64,000 bases of DNA from Solidesulfovibrio fructosivorans JJ] (GTDB lineage: Bacteria > Desulfobacterota > Desulfovibrionia > Desulfovibrionales > Desulfovibrionaceae), in the NCBI RefSeq assembly GCF_000179555.1, contig NZ_AECZ01000012.1, positions 60,648 through 124,647 of the forward strand, read 5' to 3'. The position numbers were made by a program, and so were the translations under genes. Positions 44,567 to 53,324 of this stretch are shown piece by piece. Position 1 is the stretch's first letter. The number at the start of each line of letters is the position of its first letter. The notes beneath the pieces are model-generated. The model ran no database searches and was not told where the DNA came from. It was given only the letters and a program-made list of their open reading frames with translations.

Positions 44567-45412
44567 ATGGCTATGCAGTCCGTTCTTGATGACACCAAAA
44601 CATTTCTGGAACATCTCGGCACGAAGGAAGAGCCGTTCGGCGTGTATTACGCCGATATCAAGCCGGAAAAGGCTGTCGGGCCGAAAGTGGGGGTGCCCAT
44701 TTCGCGCGACCAGGAGGATCAGGGCAAGTTGGATATGCAGGAGGTCTTCAAGACGTTCTCCTGCGTCATGTGCAATGTCTGGCTGGCCAGAAAACAACAT
44801 CGCGCGGCCTTTATCTCTGCGGAAGAATACGGCTGCATCGGGGGCGTGTACTACTGCTCCATGATGAAGCCGCCCCTTGCCTTTATCGAACATTACGTGG
44901 GTACGGGCATCAACGGTACGCCGATTCATGGCGAGCGGTATATGCCGGGTCGCGAGAGCGTGCGAAACTTCCTCACCAAGGTCAACCCGCGCCAAGCACC
45001 GGCGAAGTACTGCATCTTTAAGCCGCTGTCCCTGTTCACCAACGACGAGCAACCGGAGTTCGTCATCTTCTTCGCCCGGCCGGAAGTCTTGACCGGCCTG
45101 TTCATTCAAACGGTTTTCACCACGGGCGACGTGGACTGCGTGGCCTCCCCCTTTGGCGCGGGGTGCACCAACATGCTCGCCTGGCCTCTGTATTACCAGC
45201 AACAGGGGCTGGAGAAAGCCGTTCTGGGGGGCTTCGATCCCTCGGCCAGAAAGTGTATGAAGCCCGACGAGCTGACCTTCACGGTGCCGTTGAGCCTTTA
45301 CAGGAAAATGTTGGCCGCCCTGCCGGAGTCCATGTTCAACGTGGACGGGGAATGGAAGAACATCCGCAAGAAAATCGCCCGCAGCGCCAAAGCCTGGGGG
45401 GAAGAGGAATAG
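44567..45412 (+). CDS. DUF169-domain protein
   Basis: The 281-aa start at the second ATG (MAMQSVLDDTK) was chosen because AGGAG is 9 bases upstream of it; the ATG at 44561 is only 3 bases from that site. The protein has DUF169-like sequence: EPFGVYYADIKPEKA, CVMCNVWLARKQHRAAF, EEYGCIGGVYYCSMM and ASPFGAGCTNMLAWPLY. Several Cys residues might bind a metal or cluster. It is divergent from LysR, which probably regulates it. Confidence 0.8.
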   Translation: MAMQSVLDDTKTFLEHLGTKEEPFGVYYADIKPEKAVGPKVGVPISRDQEDQGKLDMQEVFKTFSCVMCNVWLARKQHRAAFISAEEYGCIGGVYYCSMMKPPLAFIEHYVGTGINGTPIHGERYMPGRESVRNFLTKVNPRQAPAKYCIFKPLSLFTNDEQPEFVIFFARPEVLTGLFIQTVFTTGDVDCVASPFGAGCTNMLAWPLYYQQQGLEKAVLGGFDPSARKCMKPDELTFTVPLSLYRKMLAALPESMFNVDGEWKNIRKKIARSAKAWGEEE

Positions 45413-45469
45413 GGAGGGCGATTGCCTGATGGCCTGACGCCGTTTTTTGGCCAGGGCCACTGCTGGGAA

Positions 45470-45499
45470 AAGGGGTTGCCCGGAAGCGGACAACCCCTT
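45470..45499 (+). terminator. Hairpin after the DUF169 gene
   Basis: A 9-bp stem AAGGGGTTG / CAACCCCTT encloses a 12-base loop. No strong T-run follows. It lies between two converging genes. Confidence 0.6.
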
Positions 45500-45631
45500 C
45501 CGTGTTTTCCATGGGGACCGCGTTCAGGCAGGCCTGGGATAGAAATCCAGGCCGCCGCGGAAGAAGCGGGTAGCGGTCTTGAAGCGCTCCCGGTTCCGGT
45601 AGCCGCGCGCGGGACCCGGGCATCCCGCGAT

Positions 45632-46360
45632 TCATCCAGGAAGAGCGCAAGAGGAAACGTAAATCCTTGCGGCGTCCTTTTCCTGGAAATACAGCCGCAG
45701 TCCGTCCCGCGTGCTGCAAACGACGGGCGTCTTGTGCGAAAAATGCACCACCTGGCCGGCGGCCACCTGGGTCAGGGTCAGCCGGCTTCCCGGCTTGACG
45801 TCCAGGGCGGCGAGGCTTTCGCCGGCATGGGCCCCGGCAAGAATGCGGCGGACCGTGAATGCCTCGCCCACGCCGACCGAACAGAACTGGGCCGGTCCGC
45901 TCGGGGTTTCCCCGTGGATCTTCGCGGCCAGTCCCTCGTTTATCTGGATGCGCTCCTTGCCGTCGACCACGGCCTTGTAGAGCATGGGCGGCAGCCGGCG
46001 CAAAAACGTGATGCGGTCGCCTTCCCCGACGCCGAGTACGGCCAGGTCCTCCTCGAGATCCCGGTGCCCGGTCACGCCCTCCACATGGCCGCTGTCGCCC
46101 GGCGCGCATTCCAAAAGGGGGAGCCTGCGGTCGTCGTCGCGGTGCATGACCACCTTGGCCGCCAGCCAGCCGCCGAGCGTTACTTCGCCGCCCGGTCCGA
46201 CGATCTTGGCCGGGCCGATGGCCACGCTGTCATCCAGGCGGGTCAGGCCCGTCCCTTCGTAGAGCCCCAGGCGGGCCAGGCGCGAGGCGAACCCGCTGCC
46301 GGCGATCCGGTCGATGACCAGGGGAACCCCGACGGGAGCCGCGGCAAGGGTCGTCAACAT
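45632..46360 (-). CDS. Protein with repeated FeoA-like (SH3) domains
   Basis: The 242-aa protein starts MLTTLAAAPVGVPLVIDRIAG with AAGGAACT upstream. FeoA-like segments recur: APVGVPLVIDR...GLYEGTGLTRL, PGDSGHVEGVTG...VGEGDRITFL and VGEAFTVRRILAG...VKPGSRLTL. FeoA domains regulate or assist iron transport. It overlaps the P1B-ATPase stop by 7 bases and is the last gene of the cluster. Confidence 0.75.
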   Translation of the reverse strand: MLTTLAAAPVGVPLVIDRIAGSGFASRLARLGLYEGTGLTRLDDSVAIGPAKIVGPGGEVTLGGWLAAKVVMHRDDDRRLPLLECAPGDSGHVEGVTGHRDLEEDLAVLGVGEGDRITFLRRLPPMLYKAVVDGKERIQINEGLAAKIHGETPSGPAQFCSVGVGEAFTVRRILAGAHAGESLAALDVKPGSRLTLTQVAAGQVVHFSHKTPVVCSTRDGLRLYFQEKDAARIYVSSCALPG

Positions 46361-48510
46361 AGTTCCTTCCTCCGGGGCGCGTCCGCGCCCGCAAGCGGTC
46401 GTTGCGCCAGCGGCCGCGACGCGGCCATGGCGGCATAACCCAGGATGCCGATGGTCGAGGCGTTGTGCAAAAGCGCCGCCGCGACCGGGGACATCCCGGC
46501 CGTGGCCAAAAGCATGATCAGGGAATTGCAGCCGATGGTGGCCCCGAACGTCTGGCGGATGATGGCGTTGGTGCGCACGGCGGCCTGGCGAGCCACGACC
46601 AGGGTGTGCAGGTCCTCGTGCAAAAGCAGAATCTGGGCCGCTTCCCGGGCCAGATCGGCCCCCTTGGGCATGCAGATGCCCACATGGGCGGTGACCAGGG
46701 CCGGCGCGTCGTTGACGCCGTCGCCGACAAAGGCCAGCGTGCGTCCTTCGCCCTTAAGCCGCGCCACGATGGCGGCTTTGTCCTCGGGTTTGAGTTCGTA
46801 GTGGAGCTCGTCGACCTGGGGCAGCGCGCGCGCAAGGGCTTGCGCCGTATCCTTGTGGTCGCCGGTCAGCACCACGATGTGGCCGATGCCGGACGCCTTG
46901 AGCGCGGCGAGCACGGCGGCGGCTTCGGGCCGGGGATCGTCGCGCAGGGCGATAAGTCCGGCGAGCCTGCCTTCCCGGGCGACGTAGAGCAGGGATTTCC
47001 CTTGCCCGCGCAATGCGGCGGCGGTTTGCTCCAGGTGGTCGCAGGCCACCCCTTCGTCCTCGGCCACGAAATGGTGGCTGCCGACCAGGACGTGCTTGCC
47101 GTCGATGGAAGCGGCCACGCCGTGGGCCACGATGAAGTCGACCCGGCTGATGGGCGGCAGGGCGATCTCCCGCCGTCTGGCTTCGCCCACCACGGCCCGG
47201 GCCACGGGATGGTCGTAATGCTCCTCCGCGCCGGCGGCCAGGGCCAGCACCTCGGTCTCGGTGAGCCCCTCGCCGGGAATGATGTCCGTGACGGCGATTC
47301 GGCCGGTGGTCAGGGTGCCGGTCTTGTCGAAAACGATGGTGTCCACGTCCTGCAGGGCGTCCAGCGCCGCCGCGCCCTTGAGCAGCACCCCGGCCTGACC
47401 GGCGGCGTACATGCCCGAGCGCACGGCCACGGGGCTGGCGAGCTTCACGGCGCAGGAAAAATCCACGGTCAGAACCGAGGTGGCCCGGTTGACGTCGCGG
47501 GTGGCCAGAAGCATGAGCCCGCCGAGGCCCAGGGTGACGGGAACGAGCTTGTCGGCCAGGGCGGCGCTTTTGGTCTGGGTTTTGGACTTGCCGCGCAGGG
47601 ATTGGTCGATGAAACGGCCGATGCGGGCCATGGAGGTTTCCGAGCCCACGCGCTCGACGGTAATGGTCAGCCGTCCTTCCTCGACCACGGAACCGGATAT
47701 GACCGCATCGCCGGGCTGGATGTGCACCGGTACGGACTCGCCGGAAATGGAGCTCTGGTTGACCGAGCCCTCGCCCTCGGCCACCACGCCGTCGATGGGG
47801 ATGAGTTCGCCAGCGCCGCACACGACCAGATCGCCGGGCGCGATTTCTCCGACCGGAAGCTGGACCTCCACGCCGTCGCGCACGGTCCAGACCTTTTCGA
47901 CCTGGGGCCGCATGAGGCCCTTTAAAAGCGCCGTGGAACGCTCCTCGCTTTGCCCTTCCAGGTACTGGCCGAGCGCCAGCAGGGTCGTTATGGAGCCGGC
48001 GGTGAAATACCGGCCCCGCACAAGGGCCAGGGAGATGGCCGTGGCGTCCAGTGTTTCCACCTTGAGCCCGCGCGTGAAAAAGGTTTCCACGCCCTTGACG
48101 ATCACCCCCATGGCCATGCTCCAGCCAAGGAGCGCCCGGGCCGGCCAGGGCAGGGCCTGGGAGGCGATGGTGACCAGGGCCTTTACCGCCACGTCGGAAC
48201 CGGTGACCGGAGCCTCGTCGCAAAGGGCGGGGGCGAAAGCCTCGTCGGGGAGGCTGCGCAGACAGGCGGCGACCTTGTCCCAGGTTTCGGGACGGCCGTC
48301 GTGGACCACCACGAGGCACGCGCCACGGCCGTTGATCCGGACCTCGAAAACGCCAGGCAGCGCTTCGAGCAGGGCCTGAAAATATACGGCGTCGAAGGCG
48401 GGATCGCCAAGCAACGTCGATTTGAGCCGCACGCGCCGGGAAAGGGCGTGGGCCACCCGAAAGTGGCCCACGCGCGTCCCGGGCGCGGGTGGCGCCTGGG
48501 TTTGCGTCAT
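46354..48510 (-). CDS. P1B-type metal ATPase lacking the CPC motif (FezB candidate)
   Basis: The 718-aa protein has the P-type phosphorylation motif VFDKTGTLTTGR (Asp395), TGES-like SSISGESVP, and hinge VGDGVNDAPALV. In place of the CPC metal motif it has VDFSCAVKLASPVAV, the SCA variant I recall for P1B-5/P1B-6 ATPases, the group used by ferrosome (FezB) transporters. Its N-terminus resembles an HMA_2 fold without CxxC. ATGA overlap with the next upstream small gene shows operon organisation. Metal is not proven; iron is inferred from context. Confidence 0.8.
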   Translation of the reverse strand: MTQTQAPPAPGTRVGHFRVAHALSRRVRLKSTLLGDPAFDAVYFQALLEALPGVFEVRINGRGACLVVVHDGRPETWDKVAACLRSLPDEAFAPALCDEAPVTGSDVAVKALVTIASQALPWPARALLGWSMAMGVIVKGVETFFTRGLKVETLDATAISLALVRGRYFTAGSITTLLALGQYLEGQSEERSTALLKGLMRPQVEKVWTVRDGVEVQLPVGEIAPGDLVVCGAGELIPIDGVVAEGEGSVNQSSISGESVPVHIQPGDAVISGSVVEEGRLTITVERVGSETSMARIGRFIDQSLRGKSKTQTKSAALADKLVPVTLGLGGLMLLATRDVNRATSVLTVDFSCAVKLASPVAVRSGMYAAGQAGVLLKGAAALDALQDVDTIVFDKTGTLTTGRIAVTDIIPGEGLTETEVLALAAGAEEHYDHPVARAVVGEARRREIALPPISRVDFIVAHGVAASIDGKHVLVGSHHFVAEDEGVACDHLEQTAAALRGQGKSLLYVAREGRLAGLIALRDDPRPEAAAVLAALKASGIGHIVVLTGDHKDTAQALARALPQVDELHYELKPEDKAAIVARLKGEGRTLAFVGDGVNDAPALVTAHVGICMPKGADLAREAAQILLLHEDLHTLVVARQAAVRTNAIIRQTFGATIGCNSLIMLLATAGMSPVAAALLHNASTIGILGYAAMAASRPLAQRPLAGADAPRRKELC

Positions 48511-48746
48511 GCGATATGTCCTCTTCTCATGCGCGCGTTTTGCTCATAGAGCGTCACATGCCAGTAGGAGAAGCCGACCAGGGCCACGCCCGCGCACACG
48601 TGCAGCGTGCGCGCCCCCGGCGTCCAGGAGCCCCGCATGCCCGAGGCGAGCCCCGTGGCCACAAGCGCTCCCAGGGAGACGGCCATGCCGAGCTTGGCCT
48701 GCCCGCGCCGCCGGGTGATGTCGTCGCTACTTTTTGTCGGCGGCAT
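48507..48746 (-). CDS. Small two-helix membrane protein with paired His
   Basis: The 79-aa protein has two hydrophobic helices, LGMAVSLGALVATGLASGM and LHVCAGVALVGFSYWHVTLY. The second contains two His residues about 15 apart, a spacing seen in heme-ligating helices (as in DUF4405), though this is speculative. The start at ATG 48746 overlaps the upstream gene by 20 bases; a shorter start (MAVSLG) is possible. It overlaps the ATPase start (ATGA). Confidence 0.6.
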   Translation of the reverse strand: MPPTKSSDDITRRRGQAKLGMAVSLGALVATGLASGMRGSWTPGARTLHVCAGVALVGFSYWHVTLYEQNARMRRGHIA

Positions 48747-49065
48747 CGGCGTTCATGCTCATCTCGGCCTTGATGTCCTGGATTTGCTCCTTGACCTCCT
48801 CGACGCTGCCCTGGACCGAGGTCCAAAGCGCGACCGCGCCTTTGACCATGGCCCGCTGCACCTTGGGGTTGGTCAACAGGTAGGTGGCGGCCGCGCCCAG
48901 GAGCAGGCCCTTGAGGTAGCCGGGGTCGGACGCGGCGAACCAGCCCTGGGTCCACGAGGAAGCGGCGGGCGCGTATGCGCCGGTTTGGGCGGCGTAGGCG
49001 GCGGGGTCGTACTGGCCGCCTGTGGCGGCGTATTGGTACTGCGGGTATTGCGGAGTATGGGACAT
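48727..49065 (-). CDS. DUF5132-like membrane protein (ferrosome-associated candidate)
   Basis: The 112-aa protein has a Tyr/Gln/Ala-rich head (SHTPQYPQYQYAATGGQYDP), then a hydrophobic module KGLLLGAAATYLLTNPKVQ, and a charged helical tail (EEVKEQIQDIKAEM). The module KGxxxGAxATxxLTN also ends the protein at 49496-50653. This is the DUF5132-like pattern reported in ferrosome clusters, as I recall. Confidence 0.62.
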   Translation of the reverse strand: MSHTPQYPQYQYAATGGQYDPAAYAAQTGAYAPAASSWTQGWFAASDPGYLKGLLLGAAATYLLTNPKVQRAMVKGAVALWTSVQGSVEEVKEQIQDIKAEMSMNADAADKK

Positions 49066-49078
49066 GGCGGTTTCCTGG

Positions 49079-49468
49079 CTAAGCCTTCTTGTTGGTGACC
49101 TTGACCGGGGCGGCGGCGGTCTTTTTGGCGTCTTTGGCGGCGCTTACCAGCCCGTCGTAGAGGTATTTCGTGCCGATGCCGACCGCAGCCATGGTGGCCA
49201 GGGCCAAGGCGCCGTTGCGAAAAACCAGGCCGCCGGCCGCCGTGCCCACGGCCGTGGCGAGCCCGGTGCCCACGGCTTCCTTGAGCACGTCGCCGGCCAC
49301 CTCGGCGCGGGCCATGGACCCGGCGCGCACTTCGCGCATGTCGCGGGCGGCGGTCACGATGCCGCCGAGCAGCCCGCCGACGAGGCCCATGGTGGCCACA
49401 GCGCCGACGGGAAGGTTGGTCAGCCTCTGCTGGGAGGGGTAGTTCTGATTGTACTGCGTGGGATACAT
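49079..49468 (-). CDS. MamC-like glycine-zipper membrane protein
   Basis: The 129-aa protein has a short polar head (MYPTQYNQNYPSQQRLTN), helix 1 (GLVGGLLGGIVTAARDMREV), a connecting segment with EVAGDVLKEAVGTGLATA, helix 2 (GALALATMAAVGIGTKYLYD) and a basic tail. This order and wording match my memory of the magnetosome proteins MamC/Mms13 (GGIVGGAAALAKN, TGKEAAGAGLATAF, AAKYAWD). A MamC-like protein next to metal ATPases would be notable. Homology is from memory, not a search. Confidence 0.6.
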   Translation of the reverse strand: MYPTQYNQNYPSQQRLTNLPVGAVATMGLVGGLLGGIVTAARDMREVRAGSMARAEVAGDVLKEAVGTGLATAVGTAAGGLVFRNGALALATMAAVGIGTKYLYDGLVSAAKDAKKTAAAPVKVTNKKA

Positions 49469-49495
49469 GGCGATTCCTTCTGGTTCGGTTGGCGG

Positions 49496-50653
49496 TTAGG
49501 CGGTCGGATCGGTGGGCTTGGCCTTTCCGAAGATCGCGGAGAAGCTGTCGCCCAGGGCGGATTTGACGGAGCCGTTGGTCAGGACGAAAGTGGCGAGCGC
49601 GCCGACGATGGCCCCTTTCCAGAAGTGGGTGCCGCTGGTCGTTAAAAACGAGGCGATTTTGACCGGATCGGCCTTGCCCTGCATGATGTCGCCACACATG
49701 GCGAGCATTTGCCCGTAGCGGTTTTGCAGATGCTGCGGGTCTTCGGTTCCGAAACCGGGCGTGCCGGCCATGGCCGCGAACGCGGGCGCGCCGAAGCCGG
49801 GCTGTCCCGGGAAACCGGCGAAACCGGCCGGGCCGCCGAAGCCGCCCTTTTTACCCTCGCAATCGTCATGTCCGGACTCGGGCGCGGGGCCATAGGCCAC
49901 GCCGGGCTGGGGACCGGCCATGGGGCCGGCTGCCATACCGGGCTGCGCATACCCGGGGTGCGGCGCATACCCGGGCTGCGGGCCGTACATCGGCTGTGGG
50001 CCGTACGTCGGCGCAGCCTGTGGACCGGCGGCCATGCCCGGATGCGGCGCGAATCCCGGTTGCGGGCCGTAGGCCATGCCGGGCTGGGGGCCATAATATC
50101 CCGGCTGGAATCCGTTGGGCATGCCGGGCTGGGGACCATACGGAGCCTGGGGCGCGGCTTCATGCTTGCCGCAACCGCAAGCATGGCCTTCCGGGCCGTG
50201 GGCGGATTCGCCTTCCGGCATGCCCGCCCCGGCCGGTTTGCCCGGCATGGGGCCGCCTTGCGGACCGGCATAGCCCTGAGGCGCGGCGTACCCTTGCGGA
50301 CCGGCATAGCCTTGGGGGCCGGCAGGCCCCTGGGGCGCGGCCGGCATCTGGGGGGCTCCGTAGCCCTGGGGCTGGGCATATCCTTGCGGCGCGGCATAAG
50401 CAGGGGCCGCAGCGTATCCGTTTTGGCCCGCAACGGCCGCCTCGGCGCAACCGCTGTCGGCGCAACCGGCCGCGCTTGCCCCGGTCTGGGCTTGATAGCG
50501 CGGTTCGCCCTGCTGCGGGGCCGTCGCCTGGCCGGATGGCTGCCCGGACATGTGGCCGGAAGGACCGGCTTCGGGCGCGCCCGCAAAGGCCGCCTGTCCT
50601 TCCGGCGCGGGATGCCCCATGGGGCCCGTTTCCTGATACGTCGCGTGTTCCAT
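49496..50653 (-). CDS. PGQ-rich low-complexity protein with membrane C-terminus
   Basis: The 385-aa protein is mostly Gly/Pro/Gln/Tyr repeats (YGPQPGM, APHPGM, GPQGYA units) with Cys clusters (GCADSGCAEA, HACGCGKHE). The end is a structured helix region (QNRYGQMLAMCGDIMQGKAD) and a membrane module HFWKGAIVGALATFVLTNGS. That module shares KG-x3-GA-x-AT-x2-LTN with the protein at 48727. It may anchor a disordered, possibly metal-binding scaffold to the ferrosome membrane. Function is inference. Confidence 0.7.
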   Translation of the reverse strand: MEHATYQETGPMGHPAPEGQAAFAGAPEAGPSGHMSGQPSGQATAPQQGEPRYQAQTGASAAGCADSGCAEAAVAGQNGYAAAPAYAAPQGYAQPQGYGAPQMPAAPQGPAGPQGYAGPQGYAAPQGYAGPQGGPMPGKPAGAGMPEGESAHGPEGHACGCGKHEAAPQAPYGPQPGMPNGFQPGYYGPQPGMAYGPQPGFAPHPGMAAGPQAAPTYGPQPMYGPQPGYAPHPGYAQPGMAAGPMAGPQPGVAYGPAPESGHDDCEGKKGGFGGPAGFAGFPGQPGFGAPAFAAMAGTPGFGTEDPQHLQNRYGQMLAMCGDIMQGKADPVKIASFLTTSGTHFWKGAIVGALATFVLTNGSVKSALGDSFSAIFGKAKPTDPTA

Positions 50654-50728
50654 TCCCTTTTCTCCTCTCTGTGGTGTCTTCAGAAAAAGGTTGTCTTTGT
50701 TTCAGGCCAACACAGTGCACTGACGCTG

Positions 50729-51061
50729 TTATCGGGATTCCGGCGGGGTTTTCGCCGTCACGCCGAACACCCCGGCCAGGGACCCGGCCAGGACTTCGGC
50801 GCGGGCGGCGTCGGCTCCGCCGAGAAACTCTTCCAGCGCGGCCGGATCGATCCGTTTCGGGTCGTATTCCACGACCAGGGAGCGGGCCATGGGATTGAGC
50901 CGCGTGGACAGGATGCCGGAGCCGTTGGCGCGCAAATCGCCGAGCTGCGCCGCCGCCGGATGTTCGCGCAAACGCGGATCGAGCCGCAGCCGCAGCCGTC
51001 CCGGCACGTGGTGCACGACGTCGACCAGGGTTCGCATTTCCAACAGTTCCTGCATATTCAT
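50729..51061 (-). CDS. HMA_2-domain protein
   Basis: The 110-aa protein reads VVHHVPGRLRLRLDPRLREH, then STRLNPMARSLVVEYDP and IDPAALEEFLG, matching HMA_2 folds. It lacks the CxxC motif of copper-binding HMA domains. It starts 3 bases after the upstream ATPase stop, so it is in the same operon. Ferrosome clusters include an HMA-type protein (FezC) in this kind of context, as I recall. Confidence 0.75.
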   Translation of the reverse strand: MNMQELLEMRTLVDVVHHVPGRLRLRLDPRLREHPAAAQLGDLRANGSGILSTRLNPMARSLVVEYDPKRIDPAALEEFLGGADAARAEVLAGSLAGVFGVTAKTPPESR

Positions 51062-51064
51062 GGG

Positions 51065-53323
51065 TTAGGCTTTCTCCGGTTCGGGTTGCGAAAGAACGGC
51101 CGGGACGACGTCTGCCTGGGATATCGGGACCGGCCCGGCGGGCAAGGGCAAAAGCAGGCGCGAGGAGTTGGCCAGCACGCCCAAGGTGTGGACGATGTGC
51201 AAAAGCCCGGCGGCCACGGGCGAAAGCAGGCCGAGCGCCCCGGCCAGCGCGCCGCCGATGTTGGTGGAGGTGGCGATCCAGAAGTTCTGATGCGCCACCT
51301 GGACGGTGCGACGACTCAGTTCCCGCACGTAGAGGATGTCGGCCAGATCATCGCGCACGAGCGCGATGTCCGCCGCCTCGATGGCAACGTCCGCCCCGCC
51401 GGCGCTCATGGCGATGCCGATGTCGGCATCGGCCAGGGCCAGGGCGTCGTTGATGCCGTCGCCGACCATGATGACCTTGTGGCCGCCTTGGCGCAGCAGC
51501 GAGACGATGGCCCCTTTCTCCTCGGGCAGCACGGAATGGTGGCAGACCGCGATGCCCAGTTCCCGGGCAAGGTCGTGCGCGGTCTTTTCCGCGTCCCCGG
51601 TCACCAGGGCCACCGTGGAGACGCCGGTTCGGGCCAGGGCGGCGACGGTGGCCTTGGCGTCGGGCCGGGGTTCGTTGGCAAAGGCGATGGCGGCCAGGAC
51701 CTCCCGGTTTTTGGCCAGGAAAATCACGGTCAGCCCGCGTTCCCTGAGATCGGCCACGGCCGCGTCCGCTTGCGCCGCGCAAAGTCCCGCTTCTTCCATA
51801 TAGGCGCGGTTGCCCAGGCGGACGACGTCCTCGCCGATGACTGCCCGAACGCCCTTGCCGAGGGTGAAGTCGCACACCGCGTGGGAGATGGGGGCGATGT
51901 CCCGGGCCACGGCCGCGTTGCGGATGGCCAGGGCCAGGGGGTGGTGGTTGTGCATCTCGGCCGAATAGGCGAAGCGCAACAGCGCGCTTTCGTCGCAATC
52001 GGAAAAATTGCGGATGCACTCGATGCGCGGCTGGTTGCTGGTCAGCGTGCCGGTCTTGTCGAAGCAGACCGTGTCCGCCTGGCCGACCTCCTCCAGATAG
52101 CGCCCGCCCTTGATAAGGATGCCGCGCTTGGCGGCGGCGGCGATGGCGGCGGAAACGGCGGTCTGGGCCGAAAGCACCGTGGCGCAGGGACAGGCCATGA
52201 CCATCATGACCGTAAACGCCCGCCACAGGCTGCCCGTGGCGAGCAGGGTCAGCCCCGTGGCCATAAGCCCCAGGCGCACCATGGACCGGGCCAGGTCGTC
52301 GGCCACGGATTCGATGGGGGCCTTGTTTTCCAGCGAGTCCTCGACCTGCCGCATGATGCGGGCCAGATAGGTGCGGTCCCCCACGCATTCCACCCGGACG
52401 TGGAGGATGCCCTGGCGCACGTAGGCGCCGGCGAACACCTTGTCCCCCGGGCCGAGGTGGGCGGGCTCGGCCCGGCCGGTGATGGGCGAATCGTCGACGA
52501 GCGCCTCGCCCGAGATGACATGCCCGTCGACCGAGATTTTTTCTCCGGTGTGCAGCACCACGATGTCGCGCGGCTTGACGGCGGACACCGGCACTTCCAC
52601 TTCCACGTCGCCGGCCACGATGAAGGTGTTCTTGGCGGTCAAGTCCAAAATGGCGGCGATGGATTGGCGCGAGCGCTCCGACACCCAGGCCTTGAGCGTC
52701 TCCGCGCCGCTTTGGATCCACAGGATTTCCAGGGCGGTCAGCGCCTGTCCCGACAGCGTGGCCGCAACGCAACCGGTCGCCAGAAACCCTTCCAGGGTGA
52801 AGCGTTTCTCCCGGGCGTGGCGCAGCGACTCCTTGGCCACCGGCCAGGCGGCCAGCAAGGCGACGATGCCGAGCGGTGACAAGGCCGCTTCGGACAGCGC
52901 CGCCCCGAACACGACCTTGCGCACGAACACGGTGGCCATGACTCCGGTCAGGGACAAAAAGCGGACGAACTGCCGGCCCACGCCCGACCCGCCCACGCCG
53001 GAAGACGCGCAAGCACAGGCGCGCGTTCCCTGCTCGGGATCGGAGACGGCGGCGTTGGCGGCGGCATCCATGGCCTCACGGACGGCCCGGCCCAGGCGGG
53101 CCGCGTCGGTCATTTGGGTCTGATACGTCAGGATGACGGCCGCGCAGGCCGGATTGACGCGCACATGATCCACGCCGGGCAGGGACTGGCAGAGCGTGGC
53201 CGCCTTCGCGGCAAGCGGTCCCGGGCTTACGCGCAGCCGGATGCGTCCGGGGATGCTGTGTCGGATCGATATCGAGGGGCGGAGGCGTCGGGGCGGGACG
53301 CCCGCCGTTGCGGTGCCCGCCAT
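51065..53323 (-). CDS. P1B-type metal ATPase with CPC motif
   Basis: The 752-aa start MAGTATAGVPPRRLRP is 1 base after a short upstream gene stop. The N-terminus resembles HMA_2 (IRHSIPGRIRLRVSPGP). The protein has SPITGRAEPA, the CPC metal motif in VMMVMACPCATVLSAQTA, VCFDKTGTLTSNQP (Asp422) and VGDGINDALALADADIG. It is the first large gene of the iron cluster. CPC-type P1B ATPases usually carry Cu, Zn or Fe; here iron is inferred from neighbours and the Fur-box promoter. Confidence 0.85.
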   Translation of the reverse strand: MAGTATAGVPPRRLRPSISIRHSIPGRIRLRVSPGPLAAKAATLCQSLPGVDHVRVNPACAAVILTYQTQMTDAARLGRAVREAMDAAANAAVSDPEQGTRACACASSGVGGSGVGRQFVRFLSLTGVMATVFVRKVVFGAALSEAALSPLGIVALLAAWPVAKESLRHAREKRFTLEGFLATGCVAATLSGQALTALEILWIQSGAETLKAWVSERSRQSIAAILDLTAKNTFIVAGDVEVEVPVSAVKPRDIVVLHTGEKISVDGHVISGEALVDDSPITGRAEPAHLGPGDKVFAGAYVRQGILHVRVECVGDRTYLARIMRQVEDSLENKAPIESVADDLARSMVRLGLMATGLTLLATGSLWRAFTVMMVMACPCATVLSAQTAVSAAIAAAAKRGILIKGGRYLEEVGQADTVCFDKTGTLTSNQPRIECIRNFSDCDESALLRFAYSAEMHNHHPLALAIRNAAVARDIAPISHAVCDFTLGKGVRAVIGEDVVRLGNRAYMEEAGLCAAQADAAVADLRERGLTVIFLAKNREVLAAIAFANEPRPDAKATVAALARTGVSTVALVTGDAEKTAHDLARELGIAVCHHSVLPEEKGAIVSLLRQGGHKVIMVGDGINDALALADADIGIAMSAGGADVAIEAADIALVRDDLADILYVRELSRRTVQVAHQNFWIATSTNIGGALAGALGLLSPVAAGLLHIVHTLGVLANSSRLLLPLPAGPVPISQADVVPAVLSQPEPEKA

Positions 53324-53324
53324 G

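Noticed and set aside
49496..50653. PGQ repeats as a CRISPR-like or tandem DNA repeat array
   Set aside because: The repetition is in codons of a coding frame with irregular spacing and no conserved spacer structure.
49709..52879. 1056-codon plus-strand frame across the iron cluster
   Set aside because: Opposite to clear minus-strand genes, with repetitive Gly/Arg-rich content produced by the PGQ repeats.
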